From contig NZ_VSFA01000079.1 in NCBI RefSeq assembly GCF_008119785.1, forward strand, positions 1 to 33,021: a stretch of DNA of 33,021 bases, read 5' to 3'. The position numbers were made by a program, and so were the translations under genes. Shown here one piece after another: positions 8,535 to 17,108 of this stretch. The number at the start of each line of letters is the position of its first letter. The stretch's first letter is position 1. The stretch comes from Micromonospora sp. MP36 (GTDB lineage: Bacteria; Actinomycetota; Actinomycetes; Mycobacteriales; Micromonosporaceae). The notes below the pieces were generated by a model, which saw only the letters and a list, made by a program, of their open reading frames with translations, searched no databases and was not told the origin of the DNA.

Positions 8535-9607
8535 GGGCCCTGGTCGTCCGCGGGCCGGCCGCCAGCCCCGCCGTCGAGGAGGTACGCCTGCCCGCCCCCG
8601 GTCCCGGCGAGCTGCGGGTACGCATCCGCGCCGCCGGGATCCGCCACTCCGACCTGGCGATGGTCGACGGCACGCTCGCGCCCGCGTACCCGCTGGTGCT
8701 CGGGCACGAGGCGGCCGGCGTGGTCGCCGAGGCCGGCCCCGGCGCCCGGCTGGCCGTCGGTACGCCGGTGGTGCTCAACTGGGCCCCGGCCTGCCGCTCC
8801 TGCTGGCACTGCCGGCACGGCGAACCCTGGCTCTGCGCCGCCAACACCGCCCCGGCGGTGGCCCGGGGCGAGACCGCCGACGGCAGCCCGCTGCACGTCA
8901 CCCTCGGCCTCGGCGCGCTGGCCGAGGAGGTGGTGGTGCCCGAGCACGCCGCCGTGGCGGTGCCCGCCGGCCTGCCGCCGGAGCACACGGCGTTGCTCGG
9001 CTGCGCGGTGCTCACCGGCACCGGCGCGGTCCGCAACACCGCCCGGGTGACGGCCGGCGAGTCGGTCGCGGTGATCGGCCTCGGCGGGGTCGGGCTCGCC
9101 GTGCTCACCGCCGCCCGCCGGGCCGGTGCCACCCCGATCCTCGCCGTCGACGTGGTGGAGGCCAAGCGGGACCTCGCGCTCGCCGCCGGGGCCACCGACT
9201 TCCTGCGCTCCAACGACACGCTGGCCAAGGAGGTCCGGGCGCGCACCGAGGGGCGCGGCGTCGACCACGCCTTCGAGTGCGTCGGGCGTGCCGCCACCAT
9301 CCGGGCCGCCTGGCGGCTGACCCGGCGCGGGGGAGCGGTGACCGTGGTCGGCATGGGCGGCAGGGACGACCTGGTCAGCCTCTCCGCGCTGGACATCTTC
9401 CACTCCGCCCGGACCCTGCGCTCCTCGGTGTACGGCTCGTCCGACCCGGACCGGGAGGTGCCCGAGCTGGCCGCCGCGCTCACCGACGGCACCCTGGACC
9501 TGCGCCCGCTGATCAGCGGCACGGTCGCGCTGGACGAGGCCCCGGCGGCGTTCGACCGGCTCGCCCGGGGCGAGGGCGCCCGCTGGGTGGTCACCTTCCC
9601 GGACTGA
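8531..9607 (+). CDS. Zinc-type alcohol dehydrogenase with an altered catalytic zinc site
   Basis: Medium-chain (MDR) alcohol dehydrogenase family, 358 residues. GTG start overlaps the ALDH stop (GTGA). The catalytic core has H59/E60 in LGHEAAG and C158 in LLGCAVLTG. The lobe for structural zinc, CRSCWHCRHGEPWLC, keeps all four cysteines, and the coenzyme fold has GLGGVGLAVL. The first catalytic zinc ligand, normally Cys in GxCHSD, is Arg here: GIRHSD, R38 (codon CGC). The enzyme may therefore bind catalytic zinc poorly, use another ligand, or do a different reaction; a one-base sequencing difference (TGC to CGC) is also possible. Context points to partnership with the ALDH in alcohol or aldehyde metabolism. 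Confidence 0.9.
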
Positions 9608-9626
9608 CGGGCCCTCGACGCCGGCC

Positions 9627-10553
9627 TCACCCGGCCCGCGGAGGGTCGATCAGCGCGGCGTAGCCGTCCAGCAGGCGGTGCAGGCCGAACTCGAAGACGC
9701 TGTCCAGGTCCAGGTCGACCGCCTCGTCCAGCGCCGCCATGGTCGGGTACCGGCCGCCGGTCATCAGCCGCTGGAACATCGCGTCGTGGGTCTCCACCCA
9801 CTGCTCGTCGGTGAGGCCGGTGTCCTGCTCCGCGTGCGCCTGCGCCTCCAGGTTGGTCGCGATGCCCCGGACGTACGCCATCAGCGTCACCGCGAAGTGC
9901 CAGCGGAGCCGGGTGTCGAGCCCGAGCCCGGCGGTGGCCCGCAGCGCCCACTCGGTGTGCGCCATGCCCTTCGGCAGCGGTTGCGGGCGGGACATCGAGA
10001 TGACGTGCGGCAGCCAGCGGTGCCGCCGGTAGACCGCCCACTGCCCGCGGGCGAGCAGCTCCAGGCGGGCCCGCCAGCCGGCCGGCGGCACGGCGGGCAG
10101 CGGCGCGTCGGCCAGCGCCGTGTCGGCCATCGCGAGTACGAGGTCGTCCCGGCCGCGGACGTGCCGGTAGAGGGACATGGTGGCGACGCCCAGGTCGGCG
10201 GCGAGCTGCCGCATCGACACCGCGGCCAGGCCACCCGCGTCGGCCAGGGCCATCGCGGTACGCACCAGGCGCTCGCGGCTCAGCTCCGGCTCCGCCCCGT
10301 CCGGGCCGCGGCGCGCCCGGGGCGTCACCGGGCGGGGTGGGGCGACCACGGTGCCCGCTCCCGGCCGGGTCAGCACCAGCCCCTCGTCGCGCAGCAGGGC
10401 GAGGACCTTGGTGGCGGTGGCGATGGCCACGCCGTGCTCGCGGGTGATCCGCCGGGCCGACGGCACCGGGTCGCCGGGGCGCAACTCCCCGAGCGCGATC
10501 CGGCGGCGGATCTCCCCGGCGATCCGCCGGTACGGCGGCTCCGGTCCGGACAC
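9627..10553 (-). CDS. GntR-TetR fusion transcriptional regulator
   Basis: Repressor of 308 residues with two DNA-binding modules. An N-terminal GntR-type winged helix is at about 5-70 (YRRIAGEIRRRIALGEL, then PVPSARRITREHGV and GLVLTRPGAGTVV). A TetR helix-turn-helix follows at about 95-145 (VSMRQLAADLGVATMSLYRH) and then a tetracycline-repressor-like C-terminal domain. The GTG at 10553 has GGAGG six bases upstream; an upstream extension to 10640 would cross the operator region. It is divergent from a TetX-like monooxygenase, with two AGCGTACTAG repeats between, so it most likely represses that gene and itself in response to a small aromatic or polyketide ligand (inference). Fusions of this layout occur in actinobacteria. 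Confidence 0.9.
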   Translation of the reverse strand: MSGPEPPYRRIAGEIRRRIALGELRPGDPVPSARRITREHGVAIATATKVLALLRDEGLVLTRPGAGTVVAPPRPVTPRARRGPDGAEPELSRERLVRTAMALADAGGLAAVSMRQLAADLGVATMSLYRHVRGRDDLVLAMADTALADAPLPAVPPAGWRARLELLARGQWAVYRRHRWLPHVISMSRPQPLPKGMAHTEWALRATAGLGLDTRLRWHFAVTLMAYVRGIATNLEAQAHAEQDTGLTDEQWVETHDAMFQRLMTGGRYPTMAALDEAVDLDLDSVFEFGLHRLLDGYAALIDPPRAG

Positions 10554-10569
10554 GGTCCACCTCCGGCGC

Positions 10570-10622
10570 AGCGTACTAGTGCGAGGTGCGCCAGGTGCCC
10601 CTCGCCGGGGTGAGCGTACTAG
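10570..10622. promoter_or_regulatory. Two AGCGTACTAG repeats (likely operators) in the divergent gap
   Basis: The same 10-mer occurs at 10570-10579 and 10613-10622, 43 bp apart (about four helical turns). Each is centred on an ACTAG core; the first is part of the imperfect palindrome GTACTAGTGC. The left copy lies just upstream of the regulator's ribosome-binding site, as expected for autorepression. Confidence 0.55.
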
Positions 10623-10719
10623 GTCGCGGCGGGTCGGCACGGCGCTGAGGGCCTACGGTCCTCAGCGGACCCGGGACGACCCGGGTTGACGGTGTACGCA
10701 CGACTTCAGGAGCGCTGCG

Positions 10720-11940
10720 ATGGACGACAGGACCGTGCTCATCTCCGGCGCCAGCGTGGCGGGCCCCGCGCTGGCCTACTGGCTGCGCCGCTACGGCTTC
10801 TCAGTGACGGTGGTGGAACAGGCTCCGACCCTGCGGGCGGGCGGCCACGCGGTCGACGTGCGCGGTGCGGCCCGGGACGTCGTCGAGCGGATGGGGATCA
10901 TGCCCCGGGTGCGCCAGGACAGTGTCGACGAGCGCGGCGTCGCGCTCGTCGACCGCCATGGTCGGCGAACCGCGACGATGCCCGCGGACGCGTTCGGCGG
11001 CGAGGGGATCGTCGCCGAGATCGAGATCATGCGGGGCGACCTGTCACGGATCCTCTACGACGCGACCAGCGGGGATGTCGAATACCTCTTCGGTGACCGG
11101 ATCGTGGAGCTCACCCAGCACGACGACCGGGTCGAGGTGGTCTTCGCCAGCGGGAGCGCCCGCCGGTTCGACCTCGTCGTCGGCGCCGACGGGGTGCACT
11201 CCGGCGTACGCGCGCTCGCCTTCGGGCCGGAGTCCGACCACGTACGCCATCTTGGCGCGTACACGGCGTACTTCACCGTGCCGGACCCGGGCGACCTGGA
11301 GAACTGGTTCCTGATGTACAACGCGCCCGGCGGGCGGGTGGCCATGCTCCGCCCGGAGCGCGGCGGTACGGCGAAGGCGTCACTCGGCTTCACCTCGCCA
11401 CCGCTGGACTACGACCGGCGCGACGTCCGCGAGCAGCAGCGGATCCTGGTCGAGCGGATGGCCGGCGCCGGCTGGCGGGTGCCGGAGTTGCTGGCGGCGA
11501 TGCCGGACGCCCCGGACTTCTACTTCGACTCGATCTGCCAGGTGCGGGTCGACCGCTGGTGGCGGGGACGGGTGGCGTTGGTGGGTGACGCCGGCTACTG
11601 CGGCTCACCGCTGGTCGGCCTCGGCACCAGCATGTCCCTCGTCGGCGCGTACGTCCTCGCCGGGGAACTGGCGTCGACGCCCGACGATCACGAGGCGTCG
11701 TTCGTCCGCTACCAGGACGAGATGCGCGACTACGTCGCGGCCGCGATGGAGCTGCCGCCCGGTGGCGTCAACGGATACGCGCCGCAGTCGCAGTTGATGA
11801 TCTCGTTACGCGCCCTCTCGATGCGGATGATGACCCGGTGGCCGATGCGCCAGATCCTGGCCAGGCAGTTCCAGAAGTCCGACGGCATCGTGCTCAAGGA
11901 CTACGCCGCCCGACGCCTCCCGCACCACGCGGACGTGTGA
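10720..11940 (+). CDS. FAD-dependent monooxygenase, TetX/PHBH-like
   Basis: Group A flavoprotein monooxygenase of 406 residues, inserting one oxygen atom into a small (often aromatic or polyketide) substrate with NAD(P)H. The dinucleotide fold begins ISGASVAGPALAYWL (8-22). The DG motif is VVGADGVHSGVR, and the second FAD motif is VALVGDAGYCGSPLVGLGTS with G289/D290. The sequence resembles the TetX and rifampicin-hydroxylase-like members, so inactivation of an antibiotic or tailoring of a metabolite are both possible; the substrate cannot be deduced. Start ATG has CAGGAG 8 bases upstream. It faces the GntR-TetR regulator, a common arrangement for an inducible detoxifying enzyme. Confidence 0.9.
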   Translation: MDDRTVLISGASVAGPALAYWLRRYGFSVTVVEQAPTLRAGGHAVDVRGAARDVVERMGIMPRVRQDSVDERGVALVDRHGRRTATMPADAFGGEGIVAEIEIMRGDLSRILYDATSGDVEYLFGDRIVELTQHDDRVEVVFASGSARRFDLVVGADGVHSGVRALAFGPESDHVRHLGAYTAYFTVPDPGDLENWFLMYNAPGGRVAMLRPERGGTAKASLGFTSPPLDYDRRDVREQQRILVERMAGAGWRVPELLAAMPDAPDFYFDSICQVRVDRWWRGRVALVGDAGYCGSPLVGLGTSMSLVGAYVLAGELASTPDDHEASFVRYQDEMRDYVAAAMELPPGGVNGYAPQSQLMISLRALSMRMMTRWPMRQILARQFQKSDGIVLKDYAARRLPHHADV

Positions 11941-12027
11941 CGCGCCCTGCGCCGACCGCCCGGGAACCGCTCCCATGGTGGTCGGCCCACATGCCGAGCG
12001 CAATCGGCCCTGGTCTATCCGGATGTG

Positions 12028-12059
12028 GCGGCGGGTCGGACCGGCACCCGACCCGCCGC
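12028..12059 (+). terminator. Hairpin downstream of the FAD monooxygenase
   Basis: A perfect 12-bp stem, GCGGCGGGTCGG at 12028-12039 with its complement at 12048-12059, and an 8-base loop, about 88 bp after the stop. A weaker 7-bp stem (11951-11957 with 11980-11986) lies nearer the stop. The rest of the gap up to 12214 shows only a possible -10, TAGGTT at 12135-12140, for the liv operon. Confidence 0.65.
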
Positions 12060-12214
12060 GCATGGCTGTCGAACCCGGCTGCCGGCCCCCGAATATGTGG
12101 GTTATCGACATGGATCGACTCCCGCGGCGCACCGTAGGTTTCCTGCACGCGACGACCCTGTGACCCCCGTCACCGACCTGGTCGTCGCGAGACGGACCTG
12201 CGGAAGGTGTGGCG

Positions 12215-12976
12215 ATGGCCGGGCAAGCGCTCCTGTCGGCCCGCGGGCTGACCCGGGACTTCCGGGGCTTCCGGGCGGTCGACCGGGTCGACCTCGACGT
12301 AGCGCCGGAGACCGTGCACGCCCTCGTGGGGCCCAACGGCGCCGGCAAGACCACGCTGTTCAACCTGCTCACCGGCTTCCTGCCGCCCACCGCCGGGCGG
12401 ATCGAACTGGCCGGCCGGGACGTGACGGGGCTGCCCCCGGAACGGGTCGCCCGGCTCGGCGTGGCCCGCTCCTTCCAGATCACCAGCCTCTTCCCCCAGC
12501 TCTCCGCCCGCGAACACGTCCAGCTGGCGTTGCAGAGCCCGAGCGGGCTGGGCTGGCGGTTCTGGCGCTCGGCCAAACTGATGCACCGCTACCGGGAGCG
12601 GGCCGACGAACTGCTGGCCATGGTCGGCCTCGGGGAGCTGGCCGAGGCGCCGGCCGAGGCCCTCGCGTACGGGCGCAAGCGAGCCCTGGAGCTGGCCATC
12701 GCCCTCGCCCTCGACCCGAAGGTGCTGCTGCTCGACGAGCCCACCGCCGGCATGGGGCTCGAGGACGTCGACCGCACCGTCGACCTGATCGCCCGGGTCC
12801 GGCAGGGCCGGACCGTGGTCATGGTCGAGCACAACATGAGCGTCGTCGGCCGGCTCGCTGACACCGTCACCGTCCTCCAAGCCGGCAAGGTCCTGGTCGA
12901 GGGGCCGTACGAGCAGGTCCGCGCCGACGAGCGGGTCATCACCGCCTACCTGGGAGCCACCGATGCTGCGCATTGA
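12215..12976 (+). CDS. livG: Branched-chain-type ABC transporter ATPase LivG
   Basis: Cytoplasmic ATPase of 253 residues powering the LIV-type importer. Walker A is GPNGAGKTT (39-47), the Q-loop FQITSLFPQLS, the signature region AYGRKRALELAIAL (a LivG-style variant of LSGGQ), Walker B VLLLDEPTAGM, and the H-switch VEHNM. The ATG at 12215 is chosen with GGAAGG at 12202-12207; a GTG six bases upstream would overlap that site. First gene of a five-gene operon; its end overlaps livF by 14 bp. Confidence 0.93.
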   Translation: MAGQALLSARGLTRDFRGFRAVDRVDLDVAPETVHALVGPNGAGKTTLFNLLTGFLPPTAGRIELAGRDVTGLPPERVARLGVARSFQITSLFPQLSAREHVQLALQSPSGLGWRFWRSAKLMHRYRERADELLAMVGLGELAEAPAEALAYGRKRALELAIALALDPKVLLLDEPTAGMGLEDVDRTVDLIARVRQGRTVVMVEHNMSVVGRLADTVTVLQAGKVLVEGPYEQVRADERVITAYLGATDAAH

Positions 12977-13655
12977 CAACCTCTCCGCCTGGTACGGCGA
13001 GGCGCAGGTGCTGCGAGAGGTGAGCCTGGACGTGGCCGCCGGGGAGGTGGTCACCCTGGTCGGCCGCAACGGCGCCGGCAAGTCCACCCTGCTGCGCTGC
13101 GTGATGGGGCTGCACCCCGGCCAGCGCGGCACGGTCACCCTGGACGGCGCCGACCTGACCCGGCTGCCGGCCTACAAGCGGGCCCGGCTCGGGCTCGGCT
13201 GGGTCCCCGACGACCGTGGCGCGTACGCCACCCTCACCGTCACCGAGAACCTGACCCTGCCGCCCCGGGTCGGCCCCGACCCATGGCCGCTGGAGCGGGT
13301 GTACGAGGCGTTCCCCGCCCTCTACAGCCGGCGCGACTCGGCGGCCACCATGCTCTCCGGCGGCGAGCAGCAGATGCTCGCCCTGGCCCGGGTGCTGCGC
13401 ATGGGCGCCCGGCTGCTGCTCTGCGACGAGCCCACCGAGGGGCTGTCGCCGCTGCTCGTGCAGCAGGTCGGCGACCTGCTGCGGGAGGCCAAGCAGCACG
13501 GCGTGACCGTGCTGCTGGTCGAGCAGAACCTGCACTTCGCCACCGGCGTCGCCGACCGGCACTACCTGCTGGCCGAGGGACGCATCGCGGAGGCGATGGA
13601 CAACTCCGAGGTGCGCTCGCGGGAGCGCGAGCTGCTGGCGTACCTCGGGATCTGA
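12963..13655 (+). CDS. livF: Branched-chain-type ABC transporter ATPase LivF
   Basis: Second ATPase subunit, 230 residues, forming a heterodimer with LivG on the cytoplasmic face. Walker A is GRNGAGKST, signature LSGGEQQMLALARVL, Walker B LLLCDEPTEGL, followed by the D-loop SPLL and H-switch VEQN. The start lies inside the livG 3' end, which implies coupled translation. After its stop comes a 47-bp gap with a short GC-rich palindrome before livK. Confidence 0.93.
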   Translation: MLRIDNLSAWYGEAQVLREVSLDVAAGEVVTLVGRNGAGKSTLLRCVMGLHPGQRGTVTLDGADLTRLPAYKRARLGLGWVPDDRGAYATLTVTENLTLPPRVGPDPWPLERVYEAFPALYSRRDSAATMLSGGEQQMLALARVLRMGARLLLCDEPTEGLSPLLVQQVGDLLREAKQHGVTVLLVEQNLHFATGVADRHYLLAEGRIAEAMDNSEVRSRERELLAYLGI

Positions 13656-13668
13656 AACGACGGCTGAC

Positions 13669-13685
13669 CCGCGCGGACCGCGCGG
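13669..13685 (+). promoter_or_regulatory. GC palindrome between livF and livK
   Basis: A perfect 17-bp odd palindrome (CCGCGCGG, A, CCGCGCGG) in the 47-bp gap, just ahead of the livK ribosome-binding site. It could act as a processing or mRNA-stability element that lets the binding protein be made in excess over the ATPases, as is usual for such operons. Function is inferred. Confidence 0.35.
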
Positions 13686-13702
13686 TACGGAAAGGGATTG
13701 AG

Positions 13703-14956
13703 ATGCGCAGGAGCGTGGGTGTGGCCGCCGCCTCGGCGGCGGTGGCGGCGCTGGTCACCGGCTGCGGCGGCGGTGGCCCGCAGTCCGGCGGCGACCAGAA
13801 GCTGACCGGCGACAAGATCGTGTTGGGTGTCCTCAACGACCAGTCCGGGGCCTACTCGGAGCTGTCCGGGAAGAACTCGGTCAAGGCCGTGGAGATGGCC
13901 ATCGCCGACTTCAAGGCCAAGTACGGCGACAAGGCGATCACCAAGAACATCTCGGTGGAGACCGCCGACCACCAGAACAAGCCGGACGTGGCCAACAGCA
14001 AGGCCCAGGAGATGTACGACCGCAAGGGCGTCGACGCCATCCTCGACGTGCCCACCTCCTCGGCCGCACTGAAGGTCGCCGACGTGGCCAAGGAGAAGAA
14101 GAAGCTCTACTTCAACATCGGCGCGGCCACCACCGACCTGACCGGCAAGAGCTGCAACAAGTACACGTTCCACTACGCGTACGATACGTACATGCTGGCC
14201 CACGGCACCGGGACCGTGACCACCGAGCAGGTCGGCAAGAACTGGTACATCCTCTACCCGAACTACGCCTTCGGGCAGGACATGGAGAAGAGCTTCTCCG
14301 CCGCCATCACCGCCGCCGGCGGCGCGGTGGTCGGCAAGGACGGGGCGCCGTTCCCGAACACCAGCGGCGACTACTCGTCGTTCCTGCTCAAGGCCCCGAC
14401 GCTGAACCCGAAGCCGCAGGTGCTCGGCACCATGCAGGCCGGCGCGGAACTGGTCAACGTGGTCAAGCAGTACAACGAGTTCAAGCTGCGGGACAAGGGC
14501 ATCGGGCTGGCCGTGGGCCTGATGTTCATCACCGACATCCACTCGCTCACCCCGGCCGCCCTCGCCGGCACCACCTACACCGACGCCTGGTACTGGAACT
14601 TCGATCAGCAGAACCGGGAGTGGGCCGACCGGTTCCAGAAGGAGACCGGCACCCGGCCGTCCTTCGCGCACGCGGCCAACTACTCCGCCGCCATGCAGTA
14701 CCTGGAGGCGGTGCAGGCCGCCGGCACCGACGACGCGGACACCGTGGTCAAGGGCCTCGAGGGCAAGGAGGTCAACGACCTCTTCCTGCGCAACGGCAAG
14801 ATCCGCGCCGAGGACCACCGGGTCATCCACGACGCGTACCTGGCCCAGGTGAAGCCGCAGGCCGAGGTCACCGAGCCGTGGGACTACGTCAAGATCCTCA
14901 AGACCATCCCGGCGGCCGAGGCGTTCCGTACGCCGTCGCCGGACTGCAAGATGTGA
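13703..14956 (+). CDS. livK: LIV-type substrate-binding lipoprotein
   Basis: Extracellular binding protein of 417 residues anchored as a lipoprotein. The signal sequence ends in the lipobox LVTGC, with C21 the lipidated residue, followed by a Gly/Ser linker. The periplasmic-binding-protein type 1 fold begins at KIVLGVLNDQSGAYSELSG and contains NFDQQNREWADRF and HAANYSAAMQYLEAV. Members of this branch bind branched-chain amino acids, amides, urea or aromatic compounds, so leucine/isoleucine/valine uptake is only one option and the gene name is by operon position. The start ATG has GGAAAGG about 8 bases upstream. Notably Lys-rich and slightly less GC-rich than its neighbours, which is normal for secreted binding proteins. 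Confidence 0.88.
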   Translation: MRRSVGVAAASAAVAALVTGCGGGGPQSGGDQKLTGDKIVLGVLNDQSGAYSELSGKNSVKAVEMAIADFKAKYGDKAITKNISVETADHQNKPDVANSKAQEMYDRKGVDAILDVPTSSAALKVADVAKEKKKLYFNIGAATTDLTGKSCNKYTFHYAYDTYMLAHGTGTVTTEQVGKNWYILYPNYAFGQDMEKSFSAAITAAGGAVVGKDGAPFPNTSGDYSSFLLKAPTLNPKPQVLGTMQAGAELVNVVKQYNEFKLRDKGIGLAVGLMFITDIHSLTPAALAGTTYTDAWYWNFDQQNREWADRFQKETGTRPSFAHAANYSAAMQYLEAVQAAGTDDADTVVKGLEGKEVNDLFLRNGKIRAEDHRVIHDAYLAQVKPQAEVTEPWDYVKILKTIPAAEAFRTPSPDCKM

Positions 14957-14963
14957 CGAGCTG

Positions 14964-15845
14964 ATGTCAGGTTTCCTGCAGAACACGTTCAACGGGCTGG
15001 TGGGCGGGGCGTTCTACGCCCTGCTCGCCCTCGGGCTCGCGGTCATCTTCGGCATGCTCCGGGTGGTGAACTTCGCCCACGGCGCCTTATACATGCTCGG
15101 CGCGTTCGGGGCGTACGTGCTGCTCGCCGAGGCGGGCGTGCCGTTCTGGGCCGCACTGGTGATCATGCCGCTGGCCCTGGGCCTGCTCGGCATGGTGCTG
15201 GAGCGGGCGGTGATCCACCGGCTGACCCGGCTCGACCCGCTCTACAACTTCCTGCTCACCTTCGGCCTGACCCTGATCCTCCAGGACCTGGTGAAGTCGC
15301 GGTACGGCATCCAGTCCAGCCCGTACGCCACCCCGACCGAGCTGAGCGGGTCGGTCGACTTCGGGCTCTTCGACTTCCCCACCTACCGGGTCTTCATCCT
15401 CGGCTTCACCGTGCTGCTCTGCGTGGGAGTGTGGTGGGTGCTCGGGCGGACCCGGGTCGGCATGGTGGTCCGGGCGGCCACCGAGCGGCCCGAACTGACC
15501 CGCGCCTTCGGCATCGACGTCGGCAAGTGGGTCACCCCGGTCTTCGGCTTCGGCATCGCCCTGGCCGGGCTGGCCGGGGTGCTCGCCGCCCCGATGCGCG
15601 CGGTCAACCCGCTGATGGGCGCTGACCTGATCATCGTGGTCTTCGCGGTAGTGGTGATCGGTGGCCTCGGCTCGATCTTCGGCTCGGTCGCCGCCGGCTT
15701 CGGCATCGGCCTGATCCAGGCCTGGGGCGAGGCGTACCTGTCGGACTTCCCGATCGTGTCGCAGACCGTCGTGTTCGTGGTGATGGCCGCCGTGCTGCTC
15801 TGGCGCCCGGCCGGCCTGTTCGGCCGTGAGGAGGCACCGGCATGA
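14964..15845 (+). CDS. livH: LIV-type ABC permease LivH
   Basis: Inner-membrane permease of 293 residues with about eight hydrophobic segments. The N-terminus NTFNGLVGGAFYALLALGLAVIFGMLRVVNFAHG is the family hallmark (positions about 7-40), and the ATPase-contact region contains GRTRVGMVVRAATERPELTRAFGID. It follows livK by 7 bp and overlaps livM by 4 bp (ATGA), so it belongs to the same transcript. Confidence 0.92.
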   Translation: MSGFLQNTFNGLVGGAFYALLALGLAVIFGMLRVVNFAHGALYMLGAFGAYVLLAEAGVPFWAALVIMPLALGLLGMVLERAVIHRLTRLDPLYNFLLTFGLTLILQDLVKSRYGIQSSPYATPTELSGSVDFGLFDFPTYRVFILGFTVLLCVGVWWVLGRTRVGMVVRAATERPELTRAFGIDVGKWVTPVFGFGIALAGLAGVLAAPMRAVNPLMGADLIIVVFAVVVIGGLGSIFGSVAAGFGIGLIQAWGEAYLSDFPIVSQTVVFVVMAAVLLWRPAGLFGREEAPA

Positions 15846-16852
15846 CCAGCGCCGTCGACACCCCCGCCGACGCGGCCCGCCCGGCGGCCCCGTCCGGGCT
15901 GGTGGCGGTCGCCCGCGCCCCCGGCTGGGTCCGGTACGCGCTGCTCGCCGTCGGCCTGCTCGTGGCGTTCTGGCTGCCCAACGGGCTCTACCCGGCGGTG
16001 GCGGTGGACATCCTCTGCTGGGCGCTGTTCGCCGTCTCGGTGGACCTGCTGCTCGGCTTCACCGGGCTGATGTCCTTCGGGCACGCCGCCTTCTGGGGCA
16101 CCTCCGCGTACGTCACCGGTCTGGTGGCCATCCACGCCGGCCTGCCGTTCCCGGCGGCCGTGCTGGCCGGGGCCCTCGCGGCGGCGCTGCTCGCGCTGCC
16201 GATCGGCTACCTCGCCGTCAAGCGCGCCGGAATCTACTTCGCGATGGTCACCCTGGCCTTCGCGCAGATGGTCTACTACGTGGCCAACGAATGGCGCTCG
16301 GTCACCCAGGGCGAGAACGGCCTCCAGGGGGTGCCCCGCTCCTTCTTCGGCGCCGACCTCTCCGACGACTACTACTTCTACTACGCGATCCTGCCGATCG
16401 TGCTGCTCGGCCTGCTCGCCGCCTGGCGGATCGTCCACTCGCCGTTCGGCCGGGTGCTGGTCGGCATCCGGGACAACCCGGCCCGGGCCCGCGCGCTCGG
16501 CTACCCCGTGCACCGGTACAAGCTGACCGCGTTCGTCCTCTCCGGCTTCCTCGCCGGGCTCGGCGGTGGGCTCTTCGCCGTCGGCCACCGGTTCGTCTCT
16601 CTCGACGTGCTGCACTGGACCACCTCCGGCAAGGCCGTCATCGTGGTGGTGCTCGGCGGCATCGGCACCCTCTGGGGCGGCGTGCTCGGCGCGGCGCTGG
16701 TGGTCCGCCTGGAGGACCTGCTGTCGTTCTCCGGGTTCGAGGCGATCGGCCTGGTCACCGGGGGGATCTTCGTCCTGGTCGTGCTGCTGTTCCGGCGGGG
16801 GATCTGGGGGAGTGTCGCGGCCCTGGCGCTGCGGTGGCGTCGTCGGAGCTGA
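15842..16852 (+). CDS. livM: LIV-type ABC permease LivM
   Basis: Second permease subunit of the importer, 336 residues, pairing with LivH. It has an N-terminal cytoplasmic tail of about 30 residues, then multiple membrane helices, with the family sequences LLLGFTGLMSFGHAAFWG and the EAA-like loop SPFGRVLVGIRDNPARARALGY. The start overlaps the livH stop. It is the last gene of the operon; a strong hairpin lies about 75 bp downstream. Confidence 0.92.
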   Translation: MTSAVDTPADAARPAAPSGLVAVARAPGWVRYALLAVGLLVAFWLPNGLYPAVAVDILCWALFAVSVDLLLGFTGLMSFGHAAFWGTSAYVTGLVAIHAGLPFPAAVLAGALAAALLALPIGYLAVKRAGIYFAMVTLAFAQMVYYVANEWRSVTQGENGLQGVPRSFFGADLSDDYYFYYAILPIVLLGLLAAWRIVHSPFGRVLVGIRDNPARARALGYPVHRYKLTAFVLSGFLAGLGGGLFAVGHRFVSLDVLHWTTSGKAVIVVVLGGIGTLWGGVLGAALVVRLEDLLSFSGFEAIGLVTGGIFVLVVLLFRRGIWGSVAALALRWRRRS

Positions 16853-16853
16853 C

Positions 16854-16930
16854 TTGCGCTTGTGGGCTGGGTCCGGGCGGTGGTTGCGCTTTGGACTGCG
16901 TCCCAGTGGGTCGGTGGTTGCGCTTGGGGG
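16854..16930 (+). repeat. Three imperfect repeats starting TTGCGCTT
   Basis: Copies start at 16854, 16884 and 16918 (30 and 34 bp apart). Copies 2 and 3 share GGTGGTTGCGCTT, and copies 1 and 3 share the continuation with GGGCTGG. The array begins right after the livM stop and runs into the long hairpin. Confidence 0.55.
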
Positions 16931-17002
16931 CTGGAGGCGAGGGTGACCGGCTCCGGGCGGTCAGGCTTGATCCCTACGCCGGTCACCCTCGCCCCCAGCC
17001 CC
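16927..17002 (+). terminator. Long hairpin terminator of the liv operon
   Basis: Arms 16927-16950 and 16979-17002 form a 24-bp stem with a single A-C mismatch and a 28-base loop. It is much longer than an ordinary terminator stem. Position after livM makes termination the simplest role. Confidence 0.65.
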
Positions 17003-17062
17003 GTCGTGCGCCTTGCCCGCCCGCCGGTAACGGTTCATCCTCCAGGGCAGCTGCTGCTTTCC

Positions 17063-17108
17063 GATCTTGGACAGTTTGCCTTCGCTGCGGACGGCAACTT
17101 TCAAGATC
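17063..17108. other. 46-nt imperfect hairpin of unknown role
   Basis: Outer stem GATCTTG (17063-17069) with CAAGATC (17102-17108), and an inner stem between 17073-17080 (AGTTTGCC) and 17093-17100 (GGCAACTT) with one bulge. The stretch is visibly poorer in GC than its surroundings. It lies between two terminators, so it is not obviously needed for either transcript. Confidence 0.45.

Noticed and set aside
9608..9626. Terminator between the alcohol dehydrogenase and the GntR-TetR gene
   Set aside because: Only 19 bp lie between the stops; weak GC pairings extend into coding sequence and I could not choose one convincing stem.
14179..14186. CGATACG inside livK as another operator of the exporter regulator
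   Set aside because: A single half-site within coding sequence, explained by the codons for Tyr-Asp-Thr.
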